In this document: positions 1 through 8,176 of the stretch, one piece after another
Numbering within the stretch: the first letter of the stretch is position 1
Layout of the letters: the number at the start of each line of letters is the position of its first letter
NCBI GenBank assembly: GCA_963674475.2
Contig: CAXXFQ010000006.1
Span: 1-24,240 of the forward strand
Direction of reading: 5' to 3'
Source: CAXXFQ01 sp963674475
Lineage (GTDB): Bacteria > Planctomycetota > Planctomycetia > Pirellulales > Thermoguttaceae
DNA: 24,240 nt
Position numbers and translations under genes: made by a program
The notes under the pieces: generated by a model
What the model was told of the DNA's origin: nothing
Database searches by the model: none
What the model saw: only the letters and a program-made list of their open reading frames with translations

Positions 1-1526
1 AAGGAAAAATATGAGGTCCATCATGGGGTTCGGATTAAGGATTCGGCCATCGTTGCCGCTGCCACCCCTGTCTCATCGCTATATTTCCGACCGCTTTCTT
101 CCGGACAAGGCCATCGATTTGATGGATGAATGTGCTTCAAAACTCAGGATCGAAATCGATAGTATGCCTGTGGAAATAGATGAGATCCAGCGAAAGATAA
201 CCCAGGCTGAAATTGAACGGGAAGCATTAAAAAAAGAATCTGATTCTGCATCCAAAAAGCGTCTTGCCCGGCTTGAAGCCAAGATAAATAACCTGAAGGA
301 TGAAATCCTCGAAATGAAAGCCCACTGGCAAAATGAAAAGGATCTGATCCAGACCATAAGAAAGATCAAAGAGCATCAGGAGCAGCTTGGCATTGAAGAA
401 CAGCAGGCTGAAAGAGAAGGAAATCTGGCAAAGGTTGCGGAGATTAGATACGGAAAGGCTGCGGAACTCAGAAATCGCTTGAACCAGGCCAATGAAAAAC
501 TCGCCAGCCTTCAGAAAAACAAAAAAATGTTAAAAGAGGAAGTGGATGCTGAAGACATTGCCCAAGTCATATCCAGATGGACCGGTATCCCTGTGAGCAG
601 GATGCTTGAAGGTGAACGGGAGAAACTTATCCATATGGAGGATCGCCTCGGGGATCGGGTCATTGGACAGAAAGAAGCCATATCTGGAATCTCAAATGCA
701 GTTCGTCGCGCCCGTTCAGGATTGCAGGATCCAAATCGGCCCATCGGATCGTTTATTTTTATGGGTCCCACCGGTGTGGGTAAGACCGAATTGGCCAAGG
801 CACTGGCGGAATTTATTTTTGACAGCGAACAGGCCATGGTCAGAGTCGACATGTCGGAATACATGGAAAAGCATGCGGTTTCGAGACTGATCGGAGCCCC
901 TCCGGGGTATGTGGGTTATGAAGAAGGGGGATATCTTACAGAGGCTGTCCGTCGGCGGCCGTATTCCGTGGTGCTGTTTGATGAAATCGAAAAAGCACAT
1001 CCCGAGGTTTTTAATGTGCTGCTTCAAATTTTAGATGACGGACGGATGACAGACGGCCATGGAAGGACGGTCGATTTTAAGAATACGATCATCATCATGA
1101 CGTCAAACGTGGGCAGCCAGTGGATTCAGGAACTCGGAGAATCAAGACGCGAAGAAATGGAATCCAGAGTTACCGAAGCCCTTGCGATCCAAATTTAAGC
1201 CTGAATTTTTAAACCGGATCGATGAAATCATAATTTTTGATAATCTGACACAGGAACAAATCGGTGAAATCGTCGACATCCAGGTTAAACGGCTGGGATC
1301 AAGGCTGGCTCAAATGAACCTGGCGCTTGTTCTTTCAGAAAATGCACGGATTTTTCTTGCTGAAAAAGGATTTGATCGGATATATGGTGCTCGTCCGTTA
1401 AAGAGAGCCATTCAAAAATATATCGAAAATCCGCTTTCCATGGAGATCCTGCAGGGAAATATTTCAGAAGGAACAAAGTTAAGAGCTGATGTGAAAGGAG
1501 ATGGAGTCGTGTTTACCCCGGTCTAA
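1..1526 (+). CDS. clpB: ATP-dependent chaperone ClpB, 3' part, two frameshifts
   Basis: This is the C-terminal two thirds of ClpB, the Hsp100 disaggregase that works with DnaK in the cytoplasm; the first nucleotide-binding domain lies outside the window. The reading begins in frame 1 (KYEVHHGVRIKDSAIVAAAT), continues as LSHRYISDRFLPDKAIDL, then the long charged coiled-coil middle domain, then the second AAA+ domain with Walker A GPTGVGKTELAK, Walker B VVLFDEIEKAHPEVF, sensor TSNVGSQ and the arginine-finger region KPEFLNRIDEI, and ends at GDGVVFTPV. Two one-base insertions break it: one extra C in the C run at 65-68, and one extra G near 1184, between EAL and RSKFKPEFLNRIDE. Removing both gives a single uninterrupted frame. 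Because clpB is a conserved core gene and both breaks are single-base insertions, sequencing error is more likely than a true pseudogene. It converges on the ATP synthase operon. Confidence 0.93.
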
Positions 1527-1629
1527 TCTGATAAAGGGAGAAAAATTCTATTTTTGTAATTAAGGCTTTGTGGCAAATATTTTTGGTTCTGGCTTGTCCG
1601 GGTTAGGTTTAAATGATTTCAAAACAAAC

Positions 1630-1658
1630 AAGCCCGGCTATCATGAACCGCCGGGCTT
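1630..1658. terminator. Bidirectional terminator between clpB and atpF
   Basis: A perfect 9-bp inverted repeat, AAGCCCGGC and GCCGGGCTT, encloses an 11-nt loop. It lies between the convergent clpB and atpF genes. The right side continues into a T-rich stretch (ATTTAATTTGTTTTATTG) and the left side is A-rich (AAAACAAAC), so it can act as an intrinsic terminator for both directions. It shows that nothing is co-transcribed downstream of atpF. Confidence 0.8.
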
Positions 1659-1746
1659 ATTTAATTTGTTTTATTGTAACCTCCCAATAAATTAGGGGGC
1701 ATCGATGATAAAATGAAAAAGATCTGACCGGTTGAAATCTCAAATT

Positions 1747-2356
1747 TTATTTCACTAAGGTTAAATACTCAATAGTTAATTTCTCATTATCTTCAGCGGT
1801 AATCTCTTTGGGAAGTCTTTCCATTGCCAGATCAATAGCCCTGTCAATCATTTCTGCCCTAAATTTGTTTTTGGCCTGTATAAAATGAGTATCGATTCTT
1901 CGCTTTGCATCTTCCAGCATCATCTTGCTTTGATTTTGAGCGGTTTGGATAATGGCCTCTTTTTTCTTTTCCCCCTGGCGAACGATTCGCTCTTTTAGTT
2001 CTGCAAAACGGACTTCACTTTCATCGAGATAGTTTTAGAAGTGATTCTTCGATATTGCCTTCAGAAATTCCTTGCCTTTTCATGTCCTCCATTTGCGTTT
2101 GATTTCTTGAGCCAGATTTTCTTTTTGACCCCGTAAAAAATTCATTATGAGGAGTTTTTGCCATATTTAACCACCAAAAACACAAGTAATTCCGAAATTG
2201 ATCCACCTTGAAAATCTAGGTCATACGTATCTACGCCAGCTCCCTGGCTTTTTCAGCAGCCCAAAGGCTTCATGACCGCAAAAAGTGGAGGCTCATAGAT
2301 TCCTGCTATAATATAACAGAATATCAAAACTATTTTATGTTATCAAACCTCTTCAT
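1747..2356 (-). pseudogene. atpF: ATP synthase F0 subunit b, multiply frameshifted
   Basis: The C-terminal 90 codons are open and read as a classic b-subunit stalk: charged helix with FAELKERIVRQGEKKKEA, then MMLEDAKRRIDTHFIQAK and a C-terminal segment IDLAMERLPKEIT. Upstream, pieces in alternating frames give a membrane segment (INFGIT, then VVKYGKN), a stretch LRGQKENLAQEIKR and MEDMKRQGISEGNIEESLLKLS, so at least four indels separate the ATG proposed at 2356 from the intact tail. A hydrophobic leader (IVLIFCYIIAGIY) follows that ATG. Corrected length is about 200 residues, normal for deltaproteobacterial b. Subunit b forms the peripheral stalk holding F1 to F0. It is the last gene of the cluster; no delta, alpha, gamma, beta or epsilon gene follows. 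It may be a decayed gene or a badly sequenced one. Confidence 0.8.
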
Positions 2357-2358
2357 GG

Positions 2359-2828
2359 AACCAGTCTCCGATCCAACAAACTTTTCCATGGCTATTTACT
2401 GCTAGAGCTTGAGATTCCTTTTTGATAGGTGTTCTCGTGCTTCAGCAAGCAAAGCCTTCAACTTCTTTTTCAGCCTTTTCCTTTAATGCTTTCAATCTCT
2501 TTTTTAGAAGCATCAAGCGAATTTCGTAGCAGCCTGCCGGCTTCCCTGATTCTTCGATTTCAACGCTTTAATTCCAGGGCCTGATGTTCTTGACTTCTGA
2601 TTCCTTTGCTTTCAGCTTATTTGGGTCAGACTTTGAAGTTCCTGGGTCACATCCGCAATCAACGCGTATCTGTCTGTATCTTATCCATATGGTTTTTTCT
2701 GTTGTCCATCATTGTACTTTGTAACGGACGAAACATAATACGGTTGATGATAAACAGAAAGATCAGAAAAGAGATAAGTTGAACAAAGTAATGTTTCGTT
2801 TATAGTGATAAGGGCTATATTGCTGCAT
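2359..2828 (-). pseudogene. atpF': ATP synthase F0 subunit b', multiply frameshifted
   Basis: The start is the ATG at 2828, preceded at a good distance by GGAAG. After removal of one T the N-terminus reads MQQIALITINETLLVQ, followed by a transmembrane helix LISFLIFLFIINRIMFRPL and the start of a stalk helix STMMDNRKNHMDKIQTDT. This is the usual architecture of b/b' proteins: one N-terminal helix, then a long charged helix. Further downstream, out-of-frame pieces such as ALKEKAEKEVE and LLAEAREHLSKKESQA complete the stalk. The length, about 155 codons, suits b'. The end is approximate: the frame reaches the proposed atpF start near 2356, and the two genes may overlap. Paired b and b' subunits imply a heterodimeric peripheral stalk. 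Several indels prevent translation as given. Confidence 0.72.
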
Positions 2829-2981
2829 AAGATATCTTCCGGATTCAGACTGTGTTGATGAGCGTGGCGCTCAAGCATTTTCTCAACTAGTTAAGGGTGT
2901 CAATGGTATTTAACCCGTTATTTTCTGCTATGAAAATCGAATCCTCTTTAGTTCTCTCCGAGCCATAGGCCGGCGTGTAAA

Positions 2982-3233
2982 TCAAACAACGAATAAAAGT
3001 AAGTAAAGCGATAACCAGTGAATAAATCCCGGTGGACTCAGAAACCGCCTGTCCCACCAGCATGGTTCGGGTCAACAGGCCCGCCTCTTTTGGGATTTTT
3101 ACCGATTGCTTCACATGCTTTGGCAGCGGCCATGCCTTCACCGACCCCCGGCCCGATGGCGCCAACCCCCATTGAAATTCCCGCTCCCTAGAAACGCAGC
3201 TGCTTTTATAATATCCGCACCTTCGAATGCCAT
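2982..3233 (-). pseudogene. atpE: ATP synthase F0 subunit c, single hairpin, frameshifted
   Basis: The ATG at 3233 has an excellent ribosome-binding site AGGAGG at 3240-3245. The protein starts MAFEGADIIKAAAFLG, and with a few indels corrected continues through helix 1 with GAIGPGVGEGMAAAKACEA, the polar loop, and helix 2 with MLVGQAVSESTGIYSLVIAL, ending in LLFVV at a TGA at 2982. That is about 83 residues and two helices, the standard c subunit. The helix-2 motif E-S-T-x-x-Y is the Na+-coordinating type known from Ilyobacter c rings, and the helix-1 Glu in GVGEG matches the two-carboxylate variant described for Fusobacterium. The ion preference is inferred from these residues only. It follows directly after the fused c gene in the same operon. 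Confidence 0.82.
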
Positions 3234-3296
3234 TTTTATCCTCCTAAACGGTTTTTAATTGATTTTTTATTCTGCTATTATAATTGATTACGTTCA

Positions 3297-4319
3297 TCAC
3301 ATGACAAAAATTAAGGACCAGGGCGATAACCAGTGAATAAATTCCTGTGGATTCGGCAACCGCCTGTCCCACCAGCATGGACTCTTGTTAACTCTGCGCT
3401 AATATGCTGATTTGATTCCGTGCAATCCACGCCACAGCACCCTACGCCGTCAGTCCTTCCCCGATCCGCAGGGCCGATGGCACCTATTCCCATGCATAAA
3501 CCGGCACGCAAGCAAAGCCATGGCAGGTGCGAGCGCGTTCGGTTGCCGGAAAAGATTTAAACATCAGTATAAAGCTGACCAAAAGGGCATAGATGGCCGT
3601 GGTCTGAGTAACCGCCATGACCCAGAAGCATTAGTCGTCGTGGCAACCGTCGTAACGGTTAAGGGTTGTCTGGAAATTCCGACTCACAACTGGCTTGCCC
3701 GCAACCAGACCGCCTCCCAGGCCGGAGCCTATGGCAGCAAAGCCGCACGCGAATCCCTGCGCCCAGAATAGCCGCCCAGGTCGGTGAAACAGGATTTGCT
3801 GAAAAATCCGTAAATAATAAGAATAAAAGACGGTTACCAGAGAAAAAATAGCCGGTGTTTGGCATATTGCTGAACCGATGAGCATATTTGTGGTTAAGCG
3901 GCGTTTGCTCATTGCCGGCTGGCGCCGACTATCCCTTTACACGCTTCTCCTGCCGGGAATCCTCCGAACCCACGCCGGATCCGATAGCTCCCAGCCCCAT
4001 GCACAACCCTGCCCCTATAAAGTACCGGCGACGGTTAATCAATGATGTGATGGGAATTTCGTACAAACAGCAGCATCAACGCAATGACCAGAGCCAAAGA
4101 TGGAAGCAGATCTCGGCGATGGCCTGGCCTACCAGCATGGTCTTAAAAATATCACCCGGCAGCTTCGGGGTTGCGAGCCGATGGCCTAAAGTGGCACGCG
4201 CTTGCGGCGGTATATCCTTCACCGATTGCCTGCTCCTATGGCGCCGAAACCCATTGAGCCATTCCGGCACGCCAGTAAACGCAGCTACACTCTACCCAAG
4301 TTTGAATATCGTATGCCAT
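3297..4319 (-). pseudogene. atpE: Fused four-hairpin ATP synthase subunit c, multiply frameshifted
   Basis: Between the atpB stop and the ribosome-binding site of the next c gene lie 1023 bases encoding four successive c-type hairpins with no start or Shine-Dalgarno signal between them. In order: hairpin 1 (MAYDIQTW..., AIGEGYTAASAC, GDIFKTMLVGQAIAE); hairpin 2 (GLCMGLGAIGSGVGS, TNMLIGSAICQTPAIFSLV); hairpin 3 (GFAAIGSGLGGGLVAG, MAVTQTTAIYALLVSFIL); hairpin 4 (RAGLCMGIGAIGP, MLVGQAVAESTGIYSLVIAL). Hairpin 1 has GEG plus AE; hairpin 4 has AES and a GEG recoverable only by frame correction; hairpins 2 and 3 have S or G in helix 1 and Q in helix 2, so they lack ion-binding carboxylates. Linkers such as FILIIYGFFSKSCFTDLGGY join the hairpins. 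At least eight indels break the frame. Known precedents for fused c subunits are V-type proteolipids, Acetobacterium c1 and the multi-hairpin archaeal proteins. It starts 3 bases after the atpB stop. Confidence 0.7.
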
Positions 4320-4322
4320 AAC

Positions 4323-5002
4323 TTAATTTACCTGAACTGCAATATAAACAACGCGTTAGCATGGTAAACACAAACGCCTGAATGGTTCCAACGAAAAATC
4401 CCGAAAAACGCATTCAGAAAAGGTGGCAGTAATTATGCTGTAATGTTAGATATGAAACCACCAGAATAATAATTGCACCGCCCATGATATTACCAAACAG
4501 ACGGAAAGATATGGAAATAACTTTGGCAAGCTCACCGATCACATTCAGCGGCGCCATGATGAAGATCGGATGGCAGTAATCTAATAGATAACGTTTTAAA
4601 CCCTTGGCCTTAATTCCGGTATAATGGGCAATGAAAAACCCCATTATCCCCAGACTTAACGGTGTGTTGAGGTCCTTGGTGGGTTCTTCAAGATGGGGGA
4701 ATGAGCCCCAGCCAGTTGCAAACTACCAGAAACATGAACAGCGCACATATCAGGGGCGCATATTTTTTTGCCAGCGCCTCATCCAGAGCATCCCCGGTCA
4801 AACCGTAAAGACTTGTAATAAGTAATTCTCCTATTACCTGTAAGGGGCCGGGCAGCATATTCTTTTTTCTGGCAGCCAGAAAACCAAAACAAATCAGCCC
4901 TAAGATGACGATCCAGGTCATTACAATGATTTCAAGATTAAAGACCATATCGTGTCCGAAAAAAGGAACGATGAGTTGGTGAATTTTACCTAAATCTTCC
5001 AT
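4323..5002 (-). CDS. atpB: ATP synthase F0 subunit a, at least two frameshifts
   Basis: Subunit a forms the ion half-channels next to the c ring. The N-terminal 104 residues are open (MEDLGKIHQLIVPFFGHD through NWLGLIPPS), then the frame shifts near 4688 into HLEEPTKDLNTPLSLGIMGFF, then LLDYCHPIFIMAPLNVIGE and the diagnostic helix ISISFRLFGNIMGGAIIILV, which carries the essential Arg. Near 4440 it shifts again, and the last helix reads YSIITATF, LNAFFGIF, VGTIQAFVFTMLT and finally VYIAVQVN before the stop at 4323. The corrected length is about 226 residues, normal for the family. It sits between atpI and the fused c gene, with only 3 bases (GTT) between its stop and the next ATG. The frame breaks at its C-terminal end begin the badly disrupted stretch that runs to atpF. 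Confidence 0.88.
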
Positions 5003-5014
5003 AATGCATTTTTC

Positions 5015-5401
5015 CTATACCTGTTTCCCACGGGCAGACCATAAAAAATCCAACAGGTGATCCGCCATAATAAACACCTGGACAAAAAAAATACCGACCA
5101 CTACAGAAATAAGATTGTATTGCTCAAGTTTGATGGCCATTACCAGTGGTATGGCTAAAATAAAATATCTGAAAAAAATCGAACCCAGGGAAAACATGAA
5201 AGTTTTTCCTTTTGTTCTGCCAATTCTCAGAGGGAGCATTTCACCCATTAAGATAAAATTTAAGATGCTGAAAACAGTTCCCAGAATCAAACCTTTTCCA
5301 ATGGGTTTGTAATCGATCAGAATAAATAAAAGTCCTGCAAAAATTGCAACCGTGATTGCTCTGGTACAGTACTTTTTTTGTGTTTGTCTAATCGTCTCCA
5401 T
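5015..5401 (-). CDS. atpI: ATP synthase subunit I (AtpI)
   Basis: This is an intact 128-residue protein with four hydrophobic segments: AITVAIFAGLLFILI, LILGTVFSILNFILMGEML, FFRYFILAIPLVMAI and ISVVVGIFFVQVFIMAD. Its size, topology and position immediately before atpB fit the AtpI family (ATP-synt_I), an accessory membrane protein implicated in c-ring assembly and, in some bacteria, Mg2+ supply. Its ATG lies inside the 3' end of atpZ, overlapping by 14 bases, and it ends 13 bases before the atpB start, so translation of the three is probably coupled. Unlike its downstream neighbours it contains no frameshift. Confidence 0.85.
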   Translation of the reverse strand: METIRQTQKKYCTRAITVAIFAGLLFILIDYKPIGKGLILGTVFSILNFILMGEMLPLRIGRTKGKTFMFSLGSIFFRYFILAIPLVMAIKLEQYNLISVVVGIFFVQVFIMADHLLDFLWSARGKQV

Positions 5402-5671
5402 TTTCAGAATTTATTTTATTATTTTCCTTTTGTTCGGTAATCTCCAGAATTTGACGGTATACAACGTTTGCGCCACCGATAACACCCAAAATAATAAAGA
5501 TAGTTATGAAAACACCCCGTGTTCCCAGCCATCTGTCAAGGTATAGTCCAATAAAAAAACAAAAACCGATGCAACCGGCCATTGTAAGGCCCAGTTGTGT
5601 TACAATATAAAGATTTTCGACCCAGGCCCGGTTTCTTTTGTAGTCGAAAACCTTTTTTTCTTTTTTGGCAT
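5388..5671 (-). CDS. atpZ: AtpZ/AtpI-associated small membrane protein, N-terminal frameshift
   Basis: The family (ATPase_gene1, called AtpZ or AtpQ) consists of short proteins with two helices encoded at the head of F-type ATP synthase operons. Here the conserved core reads AWVENLYIVTQLGLTMAG, IGFCFFIGLYLDRWLG and VFITIFIILGVIGGANVVYR. The ATG inside LTMAG would remove the conserved first segment. A better start is the ATG at 5671, giving MPKKEKKVFDYKRNRAW once one A is added to the A run just after the start; without it the frame is lost. Corrected length is about 94 residues, typical. It is the promoter-proximal gene of the F0 cluster and overlaps atpI. Confidence 0.72.
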
Positions 5672-5996
5672 CCTGCCTGATAAAAACTCTATAAATTCGA
5701 AGTATTGCCTTGATGTTTAATAAATACCTCTGAAAAAAATGATAGACTGATAACAGATATCATTTGTGACTGTCAAGAAGATAAACATTTTTTTTTCGTG
5801 GGTTATCTAAAGCGAAAAAAAAAAGTATGATTGCATTAATTTTTTTTGTAATATATTATAGGACTCACTGGTGCTTAGCTGGAGTATCTTAATTTATTTG
5901 GCCAAAAATTCAAAACCCGGAGTCCAAATTTCGAATTTGGTATTGGTTTAAAATAAAATCTTAACTGCACAGATAAAAGTTTGAGTAAATGCCCCT
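5672..5996. promoter_or_regulatory. A/T-rich divergent intergenic region
   Basis: This 325-base gap separates the leftward F0 cluster from the rightward DHH-MBL pair, so it should hold promoters for both. It is rich in A and T runs. A weak sigma70-like match for the right-hand genes is TTGCAT at 5831-5836 and TATTAT at 5854-5859 with a 17-base spacer; the -35 box is poor (3 of 6). No clear leftward promoter or operator is visible. Confidence 0.3.
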
Positions 5997-6986
5997 ATGG
6001 CACTTTCCGCCGTCGAAAAATTGCGCCGTTTTTATGAACCGTTTGGAGGAGACAACACTGTTCTTATCCTGATCAATGCCGATCCGGATTCAATTGCAAG
6101 CGCGATGGCGGTCAAAAGATTGCTTTGGCGCAAAGTATCCAATGTAACCATTTCCAATATCAACATCATTAAACGTCCGGACAATATTGCAATGATCCGA
6201 CTATTGGGTGTGGGTCTTGTTCCAATCAAAGACATCGTCAAGGACGCCTTCAACCGTTTTGTATTTGTCGATTCCCAGCCCAATCATAATGAAATATTTA
6301 CAGAGTACCCGCCGCATGTGATTATAGATCATCATCCCGACACGGGCGTTAGTGCGCCTTTTGTGGATATCCGCCCTAAATACGGAGCAACTGCCAGCAT
6401 AATGACCGAATATTTAAGGGCGGCAAAAATTAAACCTTCCAGCAAACTGGCCACCGGCCTGTTTTATGCCATTAAAACAGATACGGACAATTTCGTACGT
6501 CAAACCTTAATTGAAGATGTCAGGGCATTTCAGTTCCTTTACCGTCATTCTAATCTCCATCTTATCAACAAGATTGAGCAGTCGGAATTGACGCTCGACT
6601 TTTTAAAATATTTCAAAATGGCCCTTGATAATAAGCGGGTTCGTAAAGGCCATATGTTTGCTTACCTCGGTTCGGTCACAAATCCTGACATTTGCGTAAT
6701 TATAGCAGATTTTTTCATGAAAATCAGCTCCGTGAACTGGAGCATTGTCTCCGGATTATATAGTAAAAAGCTGATTATTGTTTTCAGAAACGACGGTCTT
6801 CGCAAGGATGCAGGTAAACTCGCCAAACGAAGTTTCGGACAAATCGGCTCCGCAGGCGGCCATAAAAGCATGGCGCGTGCTGAAATTCCATTTGAAGCCT
6901 TAAAAGAAGTTGTGGATTATAAGCATGATAAAAAGCTCTTAAGATGGATTATAAACAAAATTGAAAAAAAAGCAGGCAAAAAATGA
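5997..6986 (+). CDS. DHH-family phosphoesterase (NrnA-like)
   Basis: The 329-residue protein has the DHH/DHHA1 layout. Motif I is NADPDSIASA (Asp29, Asp31), motif II FVFVDSQPNHN (Asp92), motif III IDHHPD (Asp111-His112-His113) and motif IV KTDTDNF (Asp162), which together bind two Mn2+ ions. The C-terminal DHHA1 domain ends with the glycine-rich substrate loop GSAGGHKSMARAEIP. Such proteins degrade short oligoribonucleotides, pAp or cyclic dinucleotides in the cytoplasm; the exact substrate cannot be read from the sequence. No strong Shine-Dalgarno precedes the ATG at 5997. The gene overlaps the next one by 4 bases (ATGA), so the two are translationally coupled and probably work in the same RNA or nucleotide turnover pathway. 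Confidence 0.88.
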   Translation: MALSAVEKLRRFYEPFGGDNTVLILINADPDSIASAMAVKRLLWRKVSNVTISNINIIKRPDNIAMIRLLGVGLVPIKDIVKDAFNRFVFVDSQPNHNEIFTEYPPHVIIDHHPDTGVSAPFVDIRPKYGATASIMTEYLRAAKIKPSSKLATGLFYAIKTDTDNFVRQTLIEDVRAFQFLYRHSNLHLINKIEQSELTLDFLKYFKMALDNKRVRKGHMFAYLGSVTNPDICVIIADFFMKISSVNWSIVSGLYSKKLIIVFRNDGLRKDAGKLAKRSFGQIGSAGGHKSMARAEIPFEALKEVVDYKHDKKLLRWIINKIEKKAGKK

Positions 6987-7777
6987 GTTCTGATCCTGTC
7001 GAACTCTCTGTGACCATCCTCGGTTCAGGAACATGCGTCCCTTCTCTTAAGCGCAGCTCATGCTCAATACTTACGAAAATACGGGACAAATTTCTTCTGT
7101 TTGATTCCGGAGCCGGTACCATGCACAAGCTTCTTGAAAACGGTGTTGAGATTTTTGATGTTTCCTTTGTCTTTTACAGCCATTTCCACCCGGATCATAC
7201 CGCTGAACTGGTCCCGTTTTTATTCGCCAACAAATATCCTGACGGGAGCCGGCGTAAAATTCCGCTTACTATGATGGCCGGGAGGGGATTTGCAAAATTC
7301 TATGACAACCTGAAAAACGTTTACGGCCATTGGATCGAACTTGCACCGGGTCTTTTAAACATTGTTGAACTCGACAATACCGGTCATGACATGAGGGAGT
7401 TTGATGATTTTAAAGTGGAATCGCTTCCGGTTGAGCACAACCCGGAAAGCATTGCATTCAGAATAACAAGTCCCGCTGGAATATCCATGGTTTATTCCGG
7501 GGATACGGATTTTTCCGAAAATCTGGTGACGCTTGCAAAGGATGCGGATCTTCTTATTTGTGAATCGGCACTTCCCGATGAATTGAAGGTAAAAGGGCAT
7601 CTTACCCCCTTTCTGGCAGGGGAAATTGCAACCCGGGCCAATGTCCGCAAACTGGTTTTAACCCATTTTTATCCGGAATGCGATCAGGCTGATATCGAGA
7701 AACAGTGCCGAAAAACCTATTCCGGCTCCTTGATCCTTGCAGAGGATCTGATGCAAATAGATCTGACGGTTTCGTAA
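6983..7777 (+). CDS. MBL-fold metallohydrolase, RNase Z-like
   Basis: The 264-residue protein starts with the beta strand VTILGSGTCVPS, has the acidic motif FDSGAG (Asp41) and the metal site HFHPDHTAE (His67, His69, Asp71, His72). Later ligands are in VEHNPESIAF, YSGDTDFSENL and the C-terminal VLTHFYPEC. This is the pattern of RNase Z and related phosphodiesterases, but the flexible exosite arm of tRNase Z is not obvious, so tRNA 3' processing is not assured. The start ATG overlaps the DHH gene stop. The last codons (ACG GTT TCG TAA) lie in a repeat element that begins at 7765, so the native C-terminus may have been replaced by repeat sequence. Confidence 0.87.
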   Translation: MSSDPVELSVTILGSGTCVPSLKRSSCSILTKIRDKFLLFDSGAGTMHKLLENGVEIFDVSFVFYSHFHPDHTAELVPFLFANKYPDGSRRKIPLTMMAGRGFAKFYDNLKNVYGHWIELAPGLLNIVELDNTGHDMREFDDFKVESLPVEHNPESIAFRITSPAGISMVYSGDTDFSENLVTLAKDADLLICESALPDELKVKGHLTPFLAGEIATRANVRKLVLTHFYPECDQADIEKQCRKTYSGSLILAEDLMQIDLTVS

Positions 7778-7911
7778 AAAGTCCAACTTCTGCGTTGTGC
7801 TGCATTTCGCAATCATTCAACGTACGAAAAGTACGCTCCCTACGGGACCGGCGGATAGCCGATAATTACAAAATTTGCACGCCTTGAATTTGAACTTTTT
7901 ACAAAACCGTC
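7765..7911. repeat. 147-bp inverted-repeat element at the MBL gene 3' end
   Basis: The element is bounded by near-perfect 25-bp inverted repeats: 7765-7789 (starts GACGGTTTCGTAAAAAGTCC) and 7887-7911 (ends TTTTTACAAAACCGTC), with three mismatches. The interior is unrelated to the flanks and holds a few short palindromes such as TACGAAAAGTAC. A further partial copy of the end, GGACTTTTTACGAAAA, lies at 7918-7933 in the opposite orientation, which suggests nested or repeated insertion. It has the look of a non-autonomous mobile palindrome. It contributes the stop codon of the upstream MBL gene. Confidence 0.65.
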
Positions 7912-7943
7912 TAAATCGGACTTTTTACGAAAATATCAAACCT

Positions 7944-8176
7944 CAGACCTCGTCATTCAGCTTGAAAAAATAATCGTGATTCCTTAATTTTTGGGGGATT
8001 GCGTGAAAATTGGACACTGGCCCTCAGGTTTCAGGTGTCGGGTGTCAGTAGTGAAAAAGCGAGAGCCAGCCTGAAACCTGACACCCGACATCTGAAACCT
8101 ATGCTTCGAGAAGGTTTCACCACGCCCGATAATGTCCAAAAAAAAGACCTGTTTTTCAATCATGTTACGATATCTG
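7944..8176. mobile_element. 233-bp MITE-like element, copy A
   Basis: This element occurs again in inverted orientation at 15507-15739 with the same length and only scattered differences. Its left end is CAGACCTCGT; its right end ACGATATCTG has two changes from the perfect inverse seen in copy B. It is flanked by a 5-bp direct repeat AACCT at 7939-7943 and 8177-8181, the signature of transposition. The centre is a long hairpin made of AGGTTTCAGGTGTCGGGTGT and its complement, separated by a short GC-rich loop; copy A has one T where the stem of copy B is perfect. It encodes no transposase; a short open frame is shared by both copies but is explained by their homology. Confidence 0.85.

Noticed and set aside
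3888..4367. 159-codon open frame on the plus strand opposite the fused c gene
   Set aside because: The minus strand encodes recognisable c-subunit hairpins here; the plus-strand product matches nothing I recognise.
7944..8176. CRISPR-like repeats suggested by recurring GTTTCAGGTGTCGGGTGTCAG
   Set aside because: The units are arms of one hairpin, not regularly spaced repeats with unique spacers.
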